Source: Neobacillus jeddahensis (GTDB lineage Bacteria > Bacillota > Bacilli > Bacillales > Cytobacillaceae). From it: a DNA stretch of 64,000 nucleotides. Positions 53,989-64,000 of this stretch are shown here, piece by piece; position 1 is the first letter of the stretch; every line of letters starts with the position of its first letter. The position numbers and the translations under genes are program-made. Below the pieces are notes generated by a model. That model was not told where the DNA came from and did not search any database. It was given only the letters and a program-made list of their open reading frames with translations. The stretch lies in contig NZ_CCAS010000021.1 of the NCBI RefSeq assembly GCF_000612625.1, forward strand, positions 1 through 64,000, written 5' to 3'.

Positions 53989-56900
53989 ATGAAACGTCGA
54001 TTTTCATTGATACTTGTTTGTGTCATGTTGTTTTCATTCGTTCAGCCTCCTGCATCCAGTTATGCGGTAGGTATGACTATGGCCGGGTCGGGCACAGCGC
54101 AAGACCCGTATATCGTTACAACGGCGGATGAACTGAATAGCATTCGCGATAATTTGAATGCTTCCTATAAATTAGGAAATGACATTGATTTAAGTGGCTA
54201 TACGAACTGGAATCCAATTGGGGAGTATGCTGGACAAGCTTTTAGGGGAAGTTTCGATGGTGACAATCATACGATTAGTGGGTTGACCATCACTAGTAGC
54301 TCTATGGGAGTTGGTTTGTTCGGCAGTGTCGATACATATGGCACGATCAAAAATGTCCATTTAAAGAATGCGGCTGTAAAAGGACAGGCCTTGGTTGGCA
54401 GTCTGATCGGATATAATAAGGGAACCATTAGTAACAGTAGTTCTGAAAATGGAACAATAGAAGGAACCTCCCATCAAATTGGCGGACTGATTGGGGCAAA
54501 CGCTGGACCTGTGAGTGATAGTCATGCGAGTGGAACAATCAAAGGCGGACGCCAGGTTGGTGGCTTAATCGGTCAGAATGAGAAAGCGATTTCGAAAAGC
54601 TATGCAACCGGAACGGTGACGGGAACGGAACAAGTTGGCGGTTTAGTGGCGACCAATTATCAATATACTGCTATCTCAGACAGTTTCTCACAAGCTAGTG
54701 TTACAGGCACAATGTATGTCGGTGGATTAGCTGGTATTAACAATGGATCGGTGAAATCTAGTTACTCAACTGGAAAAGTTACTGGAAATACATATGTTGG
54801 TGGCTTAGTTGGTTTCAGTAATGGCGGCTATGTGATGTCTAGTTATTTTGATCAACAGACATCAGGTCAAACTAGCTATGGGAATGGAACTCCAATGACC
54901 ACGGCAGATATGCAAAAAAAAGCAACTTTTTCTGGCTGGGATTTTAGCAATACCTGGGGGATCCAAGCTGGACAGTATCCTACACTTTTACCTTTTGGAG
55001 TTGAACGTACTTATCAGGTGACATATGATCTGAACGGGGCTACGGTAGGAACGGTTCCAATCGACGATTCATCCTATAAAAAGGGCGAAACCGTTACGGT
55101 TAAAGGGAATAGCGGCACTTTAGAAAAGACGGGCTTTGCCTTTAGCGGTTGGAATACGAAGGCAGACGGAAGTGGGACAAATTATCCTGCAGATACAACG
55201 TTTATTATGGGCGATCAGCATGTCACCCTGTATGCCAAATGGAAAGTTGTCTTTACCATGAATGGATCAGGTACAGAGCAGGATCCTTATATTATTACTA
55301 CTGCAGATGAACTTAATAGTCTGAGATATGATGTAACCGCTCATTATAAATTAGGAAATGACATTGATTTAAGTGGGTTCTCGAACTGGCAGCCGATCGG
55401 TACCAATCCTACTTTTACAGGTAGTTTTGATGGGGACAATCATGTTATTACCGGGCTGAAAATGAATAGTAGTGCTTCAGATGTTGGGCTATTCTCCACT
55501 ATTAGTTCAGATGGAGTGGTGAAAAATGTAATTTTAGAAAATGTAAATGTAGCGGGATATTCTAGAGTTAGTAGCTTAGCAGGAATAAATTACGGAACGA
55601 TTAGTAATAGTAGCCTGAAAAGTGGTACGGTTACTGGAACTTCTAGTGTTGCTGGAGGATTAGTTGCAACTAATATAGGAACGATTAGTGATAGTAATGC
55701 AAATGGAATTGTAACAGGTGGGGGCAATGACATAGGCGGTCTAGTTGGAACAAATAGCGGAAAGATTACGAAAAGCTTTACAACTGGAAGTGTAGCAACA
55801 TCGTACGCCTATGCGAGCAATACGGGAGGATTAGTTGGTAATAATATTATTAACTTTAATTCTCAATATATCATTAGTGACAGTTTTTCAAAAGCGAATG
55901 TAACAGGAAAAACAAATGTCGGTGGATTGATTGGGCAAAATGCAGGGGGGGTTACTCGTAGTTATGCTATAGGAAAAGTTACAGGAACCTCTTCTACAGG
56001 CGGCTTAATCGGAGTAAACAGAGGTCCTGAAAGTAATAGTTTCTACGATATGGTAACAACCGGACAATCGGACACGGGCAAAGGTGACGCGCTTCCAACA
56101 CAAGATATGCAGACTAAATGGTTTTTCGTCGACTTTGGTTGGGATTTTGACACCATTTGGGATATCAGTGAAGGAGACTATCCAAATCTCCGGTCACTTG
56201 AGGTGGTTAAAACTTACCGTGTAACCTATGATGTGAACAGTGCAACTGCAGGACTGGCTCCTGCTGATAGCTCTAAATATAAAAACGGTGACCCTGTTAC
56301 AGTAAAAGGGAACTCTGAGAATCTAGTAAAAACAGGGTATACGTTTGCTGGCTGGAATACACAAGCTGATGGAAGCGGAACGAACTACGCTGCAGATGAT
56401 ACGTTCAGCATGGGTGAGCAAAATATCACCTTGTACGTACAATGGAAAGAGATGACGTATACGGTATCCTATGACGCTAATGGTGCTACAGGAGGAGCTG
56501 TTCCAAGTGATAGCACAGAGTATAAGAATGGTGACACGATCACAGTTATAGGAAACAGCAGAGATTTAGTCCAGACAGGCTTTGTTTTCGATCATTGGAA
56601 TACAAAAGCGGATGGCAGCGGGACAGATTATACTGCAGATGAAACGTTTAATATGGGTGACCAAGACGTCACTTTATATGCACAGTGGATCGATCCAAAT
56701 GCGATGAAAGGGTCTGGGACGGTAGAGGATCCGTATATTGTCAAAACTGCAGAGCAATTTGATCGGATTCGTGAGGACTTAAGTGCCTCTTACAAGCTAG
56801 GAAATGATATCGATTTAAGCAACTATTCAAATTGGGAGCCGATCGGGAATTCGTTCAGTCCATTTACAGGAACTTTGAATGGTGATGGACATGTTATTAA

Positions 56901-59900
56901 AGGACTTACTATTCAAGGCGCTTCGATAAATGAAATGATCGGTTTATTTGCTGATAATAGTGGAATGATCGAGAATGTTGGTTTAGTTGCTGTCAATATT
57001 GACCTTTATGGTTTTGGTATTGGCGCATTAGTTGGTTACAATCATGGGGCCATCCTGAATAGCTATGTAACCGGCCATGTAACGGGTCTTGGTATTGTAG
57101 GCGGTTTAGCAGGCAGCAATTCAACAGAAGCTTTCATTGTGAATTCCTTTTCTACAGCTACAATCACTGGAAACTATACTGTAGGCGGTCTTGTTGGTGA
57201 AAATCATGGGATTGTAGATAGCAGCTATGCCACTGGAAAAGTGACGGGTATGAATGAAGCAACTACTATTGGTGGTCTTATCGGGATTAATGATGGCTCG
57301 AGTGCTCTGCTGGGAACATATATAAGCAATAGTTATGCAAAAGGATCAGTTACGGGTAAAGTCCAGGTAGGCGGTCTTGTTGGGTTTAATATGCGTGCTA
57401 ATATTAGTGAAAGTTATGCTGCCGGAAAAGTAACTGGAGTTAGCTCTGTGGGTGGTCTTGTTGGAGATAATTTTGATGGCGATGTACAAGCTAGTTTTTA
57501 TGATAAAGAAGCAACAGGCCAAGTAGATACAGGCAAAGGCATTCCGATGTCCACTGTTGATATGAAATCGAGATTAACCTTTGAACTTGCTAGATGGGAC
57601 TTCCTGAATATTTGGGCAATAGATGCAAACCTTTATCCATATTTACAGGCCATTCCTGCTTTACAGTTTTATTTGGTAACATACGATGCAAATGAAGCGC
57701 TGGGCGGAAATACACCTATTGATGGCGGTGAATATCGTAATGGTGAGACCGTAACAGTAAAAGGAAATACTGGTAGTCTAGTAAAACCAGGTTATCAATT
57801 TACTGGCTGGAATTCGAAGGCAGATGGCAGTGGGACATCTTACACTTCTGATGAGATATTGACTATTACAGATCAAAGTATCACTCTTTATGCTCAATGG
57901 GAAAAAGTAAATTCCATGCAGGGATCAGGAACAGAACGTGATCCGTTTATTGTGATGACGGATACCGATTTTAATGATATTCATAAAGATTTAACTGCTC
58001 ATTATCGATTAGGAAATGATATCGATTTAAGTAGCTACTCCAACTGGGAACCGATTGGGACTGATGCCGATCCTTTCACCGGAGGATTTGATGGTAATTA
58101 TCATACCATTAGAGGACTGAAGATTAATCGACCAAATGCCGTGGATGTAGGATTATTTGGTTTTACCAGCAATGGCTATATTCGCAATGTTGCGTTGGAA
58201 AATGTTGATGTGGTTGGTTTTAGTAATGTCTCTGCTCTTACAGGAAGAGCATTTGGAACGATAATTAGCAATAATTATACCACAGGTAACGTAAGCGGAG
58301 TTAATAATGTATCTGGATTGGTAGCAGTTAACTATGGTGTCATTGAAAATAGTTATTCTAACTGTGCAGTAACGGGTACTGTATTCGTCGGTGGTTTAGT
58401 AGGTAATAATGAAGGGTTCTTTACAAATAGTTTCAGCAGTGGAAAAGTATCTGCAATAGAGACTGATTTGACTTTTGTTGGTGGATTAATCGGATTCAAT
58501 GGATTCGGTCTTCCGATTACAAATAGCTTCTACGATGCCGACACCACAGGCCAAAATGACTTTGGTAAAGGTGTTGGTAAAACAACCTCAGAAATGCAGT
58601 CAGCAGCCACTTTTTTCATGGCTAGTTGGAATTTTGGTTCTGTTTGGGGAATCAATGCAGGTGGGTATCCTGCGCTAAAGGGATTTAAATATACAGTGAA
58701 GTATGATGCAAATGGGGCTGAAGCAGGTAGTGTCCCAAGCGATGAATTATTCTATAAAAATGGCGACATGGGGATCATCAAAGCTAATAGCGGTAATTTA
58801 CAAAAAATTGGTTATACATTTGTCGGCTGGAATACGAAGGCGGACGGCACGGGGATTGACTATACTCCTGGGAATTCAATTAATATGGATGCAGGAAATA
58901 TTTCCTTGTTTGCTCGATGGGAAAAGAAACAATACACAGTAAGCTTTGATGCAAATGGTGGAAATCCTGTTGCTTCAGAAACTGTGAAGTATCAAGAGAA
59001 AACAGTGCAGCCGGCACTCCCAACGAAAGAAGGGTATACGTTTGCTGGCTGGTATAGTGATGCTAACCATACAGCATTGTACGATTTTGATATGCCTGTG
59101 ACATTAGACATTACGCTCTACGCGGATTGGACTATCAATCAGTATGAAGTAAGTTATGATACCGGCGGCGGCAGCAATATTGCTTCGGAAAATGTGAAAT
59201 ACAATGAAAAAGCAACGCAGCCAGAAGCGCCGATAAAAGAAGGCTACACCTTCGCTGGCTGGTACAGCGATGAAGCTCGAACGAATTTGTACGATTTTAA
59301 TGAGTCAGTTAAAGCAGCGACAAAGCTGTATGCGAAATGGACCCATAATCAATATGAAGTCAATTTTGATACAAATGGCGGCAGTAATATTGCTTCGGAA
59401 ACTGTGAAATACAATGAAAAAGCAATGCAGCCAGAGGCGCCAACAAAAGCAGGGTACACGTTCGAAGGCTGGTACAATGATGCAGCTCTTACGACATCGT
59501 ATGATTTTGACACACTAGTGAAAGCTCCGATGATTTTATATGCAAAATGGACTCGAAATCAATATGAAGTAAGCTTCGAAAGTAACGGTGGCGATAGTGT
59601 CGCCTCTCAAAACGTGATCTATGAAGAAAAGGCGATCAATCCTGGCATTCCAACGAAAGAAGGCTACACCTTCGCTGGCTGGTACAGCGATGAAGCACGA
59701 ACGAATTTGTACGATTTCAATGAGCCTGTCAAAGCAGCAACAAAGTTGTATGCGAAATGGACTCATAATCAATATGAAGTCAATTTTGATCCAAATGGCG
59801 GCAGTAATATTGCTTCGGAAACTGTGAAATACAATGAAAAAGCAATGCAGCCAGAGGCGCCGACGAAAGAAGGGTACACCTTCGCCGGCTGGTACAGTGA

Positions 59901-62900
59901 TGAAGCACGAACGAATTTGTACGATTTTGACGCGCCAGTGAAAGGATCAATGATCTTATATGCAAAATGGACGCCAAACCAATATGAAGTAAGCTTCGAT
60001 AGCAATGGCGGAAGTCAAGTTGCAGCTCAAAACGTAACCTATAAAGAAAAAGTAGGAATGCCATTAGTACCAACAAAAGAAGGCTACACCTTTGCTGGCT
60101 GGTACAATGATGAAGCACTAACGAATTTGTACGATTTCAATGATCCAGTAAAGGCAGCGACAAAGTTGTATGCGAAATGGACCCATAATCAATATGAAGT
60201 CAATTTTGATCCAAATGGCGGCAGCAATATTGCTTCGGAAACTGTGAAATACAATGAAAAAGCAACGCAGCCAGAGGCACCGACGAAAGAAGGGTACACC
60301 TTCGCCGGCTGGTACAGTGATGAAGCACGAACAAATTTGTATGATTTTGACGCGCCAGTGAAAGGATCAATGATCTTATATGCAAAATGGACGCCAAACC
60401 AATATGAAGTAAGCTTCGATAGCAATGGCGGAAGTCAAGTTGCAGCTCAAAACGTAACCTATAAAGAAAAAGTAGGAATGCCATTAGTACCAACAAAAGA
60501 AGGCTACACCTTTGCAGGCTGGTACAGTGATGAAGCACGAACGAATTTGTACGATTTCAATGAGCCAGTAAAGGCAGCGACAAAGCTGTATGCGAAATGG
60601 ACTCATAATCAATATGAAGTCAATTTTGATACAAATGGTGGTACTGCTGTTGCATCTGCCAATGTGAAATACAATGAAAAAGCAACAAAACCAGAAGCAC
60701 CGACGAAAGAAGGATACACCTTCGCAGGTTGGCACAGTGATGAAGCTCTAACGACATTGTATGACTTTGACGCACCAGTAAAAGCAGAGATGATCTTGTA
60801 TGCAAAATGGACGCCAAACCAATACGAAGTAAGTTTCGATAGCAATGGCGGAAGTCAAGTGGCTGATCAAAGCGTAACCTATAAAGAAAAAGTAGGAATG
60901 CCGTTAGTACCAACAAAAGAAGGCTACACCTTTGCAGGCTGGTACGGTGATGAAGCACGAGCGAATTTGTACGATTTCAATGAGCCAGTAAAGGCAGCGA
61001 CAAAGCTGTATGCGAAATGGACTCATAATCAATATGAAGTCAATTTTGATCCGAATGGCGGCAGCGGCATTGCTTCGGAAAATGTGAAGTACAATGAAAA
61101 AGCAACGAAGCCAACAGTACCAACGAAAGAGGGCCACACCTTCGAAGGCTGGTACAGCGACACAGCACTAACGACATTGTATGACTTTGGCGTACCAGTA
61201 AAAGCAGCGATGATCTTGTATGCAAAATGGACGCCAAACCAATACGAAGTAAGTTTCGATAGCAATGGCGGAAGTCATGTGACTGATCAAAGCGTAACCT
61301 ATAAAGAAAAAGTAGGAATACCGTTAGTACCAACAAAAGAAGGCTACACCTTTGCCAGCTGGTACAGCGATGCAGATCTAACGACATTGTATGATTTTAA
61401 TGAGCCTGTCAAAGCAGCAACAAAGCTGTATGCGAAATGGACCCATAATCAATATGAAGTCAATTTTGATTCAAACGGTGGTAGTGCTGTTGCATCTGCC
61501 AATGTGAAATACAATGAAAAAGCAACGCAGCCAGAAGCACCGACGAAAGAAGGGTACACCTTTGCCGGTTGGTACAGTGATGAAGCACGAACAAATTTGT
61601 ATGATTTTGACGCGCCAGTGAAAGGATCAATGATCTTATATGCGAAATGGACGCCAAACCAATACGAAGTAAGCTTCGATAGCAATGGCGGAAGTACTAT
61701 TGCTTCTGAAAATGTGAAACACAATGAAAAAGCGGTAAAACCGGAACTACCAACAAAAGAAGGCTACACCTTCGAAGGATGGTTTAGCAATTCAAAACTA
61801 ACGACCGAGTACGATTTCGATCAGTCCATAACAGCTGATAAAACACTGTATGCGAAATGGACGATCAATGAGTATAAAGTAAGCTTTGACACAAATGGCG
61901 GAAGTAAGGTAGATTCAGAAAATGTGAAATACCAAGAGACAGCGGAGAAACCAGTATCCCCAACGAAAGAGGGCTATACATTCGCCGGCTGGTACAGTGA
62001 TGAACAACTTACTACTATGTACGATTTTGAAACACCAGTCACCGCGGCAACGACTTTGTATGCGAAATGGGCATCTTCGAACAGTGCGCTTTCTACTATT
62101 ACGTTATCGAATAACGCTAGTTTATCGCCAAGTTTCGATAAGAAGAAAACGACATACACAGCTACCGTTGCTTATGATGTACAGCAATTAACAATTTCTG
62201 TCACAACATCAGAGACAAGAGGTACGGTTCAATTGAATGGCCAAATGGTTGATCACGGTTCAACAGAAGTAACCGTCCCACTTTCTGTTGGGGAAAATAT
62301 GATAACCATTAAAGTTACTGCTCCTGATGGGGTTTCAGCGACGGCTTATACGATTCAAGTTACTCGTGTAGACGAACCGAAAGATGTGACAAAGGATATT
62401 ATCATCGACGTCACTTCAGATAATGGACAGGGTGTACTTGCGCAAACATCAATCAAACGGACAACAGAAACTAGTGGGAAAGTGAAAGACTTAGTTACAT
62501 TTACTCAAGAAAATGCACAAAAAGTGTTGGAGAAACTGGGGACATCGGCTAAAAAGGCAGTTACATTTGACATTCCTGATAGCAATGATGAGGTTTCTGA
62601 AACAAAAGTAGAAGTACCAAGTGATGCCATAAAGTTGTTAGGACATGGGGGAGCTGCACTCCAAATTCAAACGAATGATGTGAATATTCTTGTGCCTAAC
62701 AAGTCAATTCTGGAATTTGATAAAGAGTTATATTTCCGTGTTGTGCCTGTGAAAAATGAAGCGGATCGACAATTGATTGAAGAACAAGCTAAACAGGAAC
62801 AAATCGTGAAGAATATTGTCAAAGATCAAAATAGGGAAATTCAAGCTCTAGGACGTCCGATGGAAATTGAGACGAATATGCAAAATCATTTGGTTACCAT

Positions 62901-63363
62901 TATGATGCCACTACCAACTGATGTGCAGCTAACGAATGAGATGCTTGAAAATCTAGCGGTTTTTATCCAGCATAGCGATGGTACGAAAGAAGTACTTCCT
63001 GGGAAAGTTGTAAAAGACCAGTCAGGGAAAATATACGTTCAGTTCGATGTAACAAAGTTTTCAACCTTCACCGTGATGTATATGGAAGGTGCTTCAGAAT
63101 ACTTTGCAAAGGACGATACGGTAGAAATACCAGACAAGGAAATATCAAATAATGATAAAGAAAATGGGGATATTTCGATAAATAAAGGCCAAGCCTCTAC
63201 GGAAGAAACAGATAAGACCCCTGCGAAAGTAACAAGTGAGTCAGACCTACCTAACACAGCAAGTAATCAATACAACTGGATGTTAATTGGTAGTTTATTA
63301 GTTTTACTTGGTTTGATCAGTTATTTTTTTGCAAGAAGACGAAAGAATGAAATGACTAATTAA
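53989..63363 (+). CDS. Giant LPNTA-anchored surface protein with GLUG and InlB-type repeats
   Basis: A 3,124-residue secreted wall protein. It has a signal peptide (1-27); four blocks of GLUG repeats starting near residues 31, 424, 906 and 1310, each opening M-GSGT-DP-I and YKLGNDIDLS; single Listeria-Bacteroides/InlB-like repeats between blocks (AGWNTKADGSGT); and 15 tandem 70-residue InlB B-repeat-type units (about 1645-2694, KEGYTFAGWYSD). A cadherin-like beta-sandwich (about 2697-2790) and a beta-rich domain to about 3040 follow. At the end comes the sorting signal LPNTA at 3087-3091, with a hydrophobic helix and ARRRKNE. LPNTA rather than LPXTG points to a SrtC/SrtD-type sortase. GAGGGGAAG precedes the ATG. 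The likely role is adhesion or polysaccharide contact. Confidence 0.93.
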   Translation: MKRRFSLILVCVMLFSFVQPPASSYAVGMTMAGSGTAQDPYIVTTADELNSIRDNLNASYKLGNDIDLSGYTNWNPIGEYAGQAFRGSFDGDNHTISGLTITSSSMGVGLFGSVDTYGTIKNVHLKNAAVKGQALVGSLIGYNKGTISNSSSENGTIEGTSHQIGGLIGANAGPVSDSHASGTIKGGRQVGGLIGQNEKAISKSYATGTVTGTEQVGGLVATNYQYTAISDSFSQASVTGTMYVGGLAGINNGSVKSSYSTGKVTGNTYVGGLVGFSNGGYVMSSYFDQQTSGQTSYGNGTPMTTADMQKKATFSGWDFSNTWGIQAGQYPTLLPFGVERTYQVTYDLNGATVGTVPIDDSSYKKGETVTVKGNSGTLEKTGFAFSGWNTKADGSGTNYPADTTFIMGDQHVTLYAKWKVVFTMNGSGTEQDPYIITTADELNSLRYDVTAHYKLGNDIDLSGFSNWQPIGTNPTFTGSFDGDNHVITGLKMNSSASDVGLFSTISSDGVVKNVILENVNVAGYSRVSSLAGINYGTISNSSLKSGTVTGTSSVAGGLVATNIGTISDSNANGIVTGGGNDIGGLVGTNSGKITKSFTTGSVATSYAYASNTGGLVGNNIINFNSQYIISDSFSKANVTGKTNVGGLIGQNAGGVTRSYAIGKVTGTSSTGGLIGVNRGPESNSFYDMVTTGQSDTGKGDALPTQDMQTKWFFVDFGWDFDTIWDISEGDYPNLRSLEVVKTYRVTYDVNSATAGLAPADSSKYKNGDPVTVKGNSENLVKTGYTFAGWNTQADGSGTNYAADDTFSMGEQNITLYVQWKEMTYTVSYDANGATGGAVPSDSTEYKNGDTITVIGNSRDLVQTGFVFDHWNTKADGSGTDYTADETFNMGDQDVTLYAQWIDPNAMKGSGTVEDPYIVKTAEQFDRIREDLSASYKLGNDIDLSNYSNWEPIGNSFSPFTGTLNGDGHVIKGLTIQGASINEMIGLFADNSGMIENVGLVAVNIDLYGFGIGALVGYNHGAILNSYVTGHVTGLGIVGGLAGSNSTEAFIVNSFSTATITGNYTVGGLVGENHGIVDSSYATGKVTGMNEATTIGGLIGINDGSSALLGTYISNSYAKGSVTGKVQVGGLVGFNMRANISESYAAGKVTGVSSVGGLVGDNFDGDVQASFYDKEATGQVDTGKGIPMSTVDMKSRLTFELARWDFLNIWAIDANLYPYLQAIPALQFYLVTYDANEALGGNTPIDGGEYRNGETVTVKGNTGSLVKPGYQFTGWNSKADGSGTSYTSDEILTITDQSITLYAQWEKVNSMQGSGTERDPFIVMTDTDFNDIHKDLTAHYRLGNDIDLSSYSNWEPIGTDADPFTGGFDGNYHTIRGLKINRPNAVDVGLFGFTSNGYIRNVALENVDVVGFSNVSALTGRAFGTIISNNYTTGNVSGVNNVSGLVAVNYGVIENSYSNCAVTGTVFVGGLVGNNEGFFTNSFSSGKVSAIETDLTFVGGLIGFNGFGLPITNSFYDADTTGQNDFGKGVGKTTSEMQSAATFFMASWNFGSVWGINAGGYPALKGFKYTVKYDANGAEAGSVPSDELFYKNGDMGIIKANSGNLQKIGYTFVGWNTKADGTGIDYTPGNSINMDAGNISLFARWEKKQYTVSFDANGGNPVASETVKYQEKTVQPALPTKEGYTFAGWYSDANHTALYDFDMPVTLDITLYADWTINQYEVSYDTGGGSNIASENVKYNEKATQPEAPIKEGYTFAGWYSDEARTNLYDFNESVKAATKLYAKWTHNQYEVNFDTNGGSNIASETVKYNEKAMQPEAPTKAGYTFEGWYNDAALTTSYDFDTLVKAPMILYAKWTRNQYEVSFESNGGDSVASQNVIYEEKAINPGIPTKEGYTFAGWYSDEARTNLYDFNEPVKAATKLYAKWTHNQYEVNFDPNGGSNIASETVKYNEKAMQPEAPTKEGYTFAGWYSDEARTNLYDFDAPVKGSMILYAKWTPNQYEVSFDSNGGSQVAAQNVTYKEKVGMPLVPTKEGYTFAGWYNDEALTNLYDFNDPVKAATKLYAKWTHNQYEVNFDPNGGSNIASETVKYNEKATQPEAPTKEGYTFAGWYSDEARTNLYDFDAPVKGSMILYAKWTPNQYEVSFDSNGGSQVAAQNVTYKEKVGMPLVPTKEGYTFAGWYSDEARTNLYDFNEPVKAATKLYAKWTHNQYEVNFDTNGGTAVASANVKYNEKATKPEAPTKEGYTFAGWHSDEALTTLYDFDAPVKAEMILYAKWTPNQYEVSFDSNGGSQVADQSVTYKEKVGMPLVPTKEGYTFAGWYGDEARANLYDFNEPVKAATKLYAKWTHNQYEVNFDPNGGSGIASENVKYNEKATKPTVPTKEGHTFEGWYSDTALTTLYDFGVPVKAAMILYAKWTPNQYEVSFDSNGGSHVTDQSVTYKEKVGIPLVPTKEGYTFASWYSDADLTTLYDFNEPVKAATKLYAKWTHNQYEVNFDSNGGSAVASANVKYNEKATQPEAPTKEGYTFAGWYSDEARTNLYDFDAPVKGSMILYAKWTPNQYEVSFDSNGGSTIASENVKHNEKAVKPELPTKEGYTFEGWFSNSKLTTEYDFDQSITADKTLYAKWTINEYKVSFDTNGGSKVDSENVKYQETAEKPVSPTKEGYTFAGWYSDEQLTTMYDFETPVTAATTLYAKWASSNSALSTITLSNNASLSPSFDKKKTTYTATVAYDVQQLTISVTTSETRGTVQLNGQMVDHGSTEVTVPLSVGENMITIKVTAPDGVSATAYTIQVTRVDEPKDVTKDIIIDVTSDNGQGVLAQTSIKRTTETSGKVKDLVTFTQENAQKVLEKLGTSAKKAVTFDIPDSNDEVSETKVEVPSDAIKLLGHGGAALQIQTNDVNILVPNKSILEFDKELYFRVVPVKNEADRQLIEEQAKQEQIVKNIVKDQNREIQALGRPMEIETNMQNHLVTIMMPLPTDVQLTNEMLENLAVFIQHSDGTKEVLPGKVVKDQSGKIYVQFDVTKFSTFTVMYMEGASEYFAKDDTVEIPDKEISNNDKENGDISINKGQASTEETDKTPAKVTSESDLPNTASNQYNWMLIGSLLVLLGLISYFFARRRKNEMTN
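58921..62073 (+). repeat. 15 tandem 210-bp repeats inside the surface-protein gene
   Basis: Fifteen in-frame 210-bp units with a clear higher-order period of 420 bp: units alternate between QYEVNFD and QYEVSFD types. The 420-bp segments near 59781 and 60201 are almost identical. The first unit and the last two are the most divergent, as expected for unequal-crossover arrays. Confidence 0.95.
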
Positions 63364-63401
63364 AAAGAAATATTAGGATTACTTTACTATCTAGTAGGTT
63401 T

Positions 63402-63444
63402 GGTGACAAGGAGACGAAAACAAGTTTCCTTGTCACCTTTTTTT
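63402..63444 (+). terminator. Terminator of the surface-protein gene
   Basis: GGTGACAAGGA and TCCTTGTCACC form an 11-bp stem followed by seven Ts. Confidence 0.9.
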
Positions 63445-63451
63445 GTAGACC

Positions 63452-63520
63452 AAGGGGACGGTTCTTGTGGCCAGAATTAATCAGAGGTTGGCAACCATCT
63501 CCCTCGGCTGAACCACATCA
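63452..63520. repeat. GGGGACGGTT-type dispersed element
   Basis: CAAGGGGACGGTTCTTG followed by CATCTCCCTCGG, partly similar to the elements at 38770 and 47137. No gene is seen between 63445 and 63623. Confidence 0.45.
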
Positions 63521-63623
63521 CTACAAATCACAAGGAACTATCTCCAGTTCGGCTGCCAGGTAATAGATCATCGTAATGCGGAGCATTTTTCATTGTTTTC
63601 AATTTCATAGCAAAGAGAAGGAT

Positions 63624-64000
63624 TCAGACAGAACATCTCTCTAAAATGCGATAAGGTATTTTCACTTTTTCTCTAGCCTTTTTTATCACGAGGCTACAAG
63701 CCTGTTCACCGACTTTCGTTAGCTGGTGATCCACTGTAGATAGGCCCAAACCGATCCCTGTTTTTTAATAATTGAAAGGCATCTAGATAAGAAGAATACC
63801 GGTCCATATAGGAACAACCAATTTCCGGATGCGGGGTATATTCACAAGATACAATCGAACCGTACTCGCTATACGGAATAATCGTCTCCCAATCATTCGC
63901 CCTTGAAGTGATAATGATGCCATCGACGAGCTTGCTTTTTAATTTCTGCAAGTACTCTATTTCTTTTTCTTTTCTATATTTTGACGGAAGCACCGTTATC
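63624..64000 (-). pseudogene. LacI-family regulator, internally deleted, runs off the window
   Basis: The reverse strand enters from beyond 64000 with part of a LacI-type effector domain (KSKLVDGIIITSRANDW, then YMDRYSSYLDAFQLLKN). The frame ends at 63706. The other frame carries the family's C-terminal part, GLSTVDHQLTKVGEQA and IPYRILERCSV, ending at 63624. Between these, about 100 residues normal for LacI proteins are missing, and the frame shifts near 63750. It is therefore a broken gene; its DNA-binding domain would lie outside the window. Confidence 0.75.

Noticed and set aside
59536-61724. Series of reverse-strand frames of 78 and 112 codons at 420-bp steps
   Set aside because: They mirror the repeat units of the surface-protein gene on the other strand, have no ribosome sites, and repeat only because the gene does.
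58921-62073. Regularly spaced repeats resembling an array such as CRISPR
   Set aside because: The 210-bp units are in-frame and translate to InlB-type protein repeats, with no short palindromic repeats or unique spacers.

Overview
The window is low-GC Gram-positive chromosomal DNA from a Bacillaceae-type organism (Bacillus/Neobacillus-like; the genus cannot be fixed from this sequence). The basis is strong AGGAGG-type ribosome binding sites, frequent TTG/GTG starts, Bacillus-type LexA, AraR and cre-like boxes, a Bacillus-style AraR (GntR-LacI chimera), an SOS-controlled YolD/Y-family polymerase pair and an LPNTA-anchored surface protein. No rRNA, tRNA, CRISPR array or complete insertion sequence was seen.

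Layout. 1-3.4 kb: dispersed repeats, a VOC-fold protein, a DUF4153-like membrane protein and a 20-residue peptide gene. 3.4-5.4 kb: a PF09818-type ABC-class ATPase behind a promoter, a 14-codon leader peptide, two stem-loop terminators and an apparent AUU start. A decayed second copy of this locus lies at 22.8-23.5 kb. 5.6-6.7 kb: MarR regulator, zinc-ribbon protein and repeats. 6.7-22.6 kb: arabinose/arabinan region with an AraC regulator divergent from a GPH symporter and a GH127 beta-L-arabinofuranosidase, a ChvE/MmsAB-type sugar ABC transporter, AraR, and araB-araD-araA. Two promoters (about 11.9 and 18.7 kb) have paired AraR boxes, so transporter and catabolic operon probably form one regulon.

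24-32.6 kb: GntR/UTRA regulator, a remnant of an argininosuccinate-lyase-like gene, a five-gene Opp/Dpp-type ABC transporter and an octopine/nopaline-dehydrogenase family enzyme, suggesting uptake and oxidation of an opine-like compound. 33-41.3 kb: PPP-family phosphatase, SOS mutagenesis pair, nitronate monooxygenase, DUF3231 protein, a PAS-GGDEF protein and several gene remnants. 41.7-47.1 kb: GntR/FCD regulator, FAD oxidoreductase, IlvD/Edd dehydratase and ACS-family MFS transporter, a probable sugar-acid or hydroxy-acid operon. 47.9-48.9 kb: a ParB-like gene broken at a T8 tract.

49.5-63.4 kb: a signalling/adhesion block. A response regulator with a SARP/BTAD-type output overlaps a dual-kinase hybrid sensor. 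It is followed by a 3,124-residue LPNTA surface protein built from four GLUG blocks and 15 tandem 70-residue InlB-type repeats. Directly repeated TTAAGGT-like motifs at 10-11 bp spacing precede a -10 box upstream of the surface gene and look like the response regulator's binding site. The window ends in a LacI-family pseudogene.

Intergenic regions are crowded with at least three dispersed repeat families: a small-peptide/terminator cassette, a roughly 380-bp element, and GGGGACGGTT palindromes. With several truncated gene remnants, this points to repeated duplication and decay.
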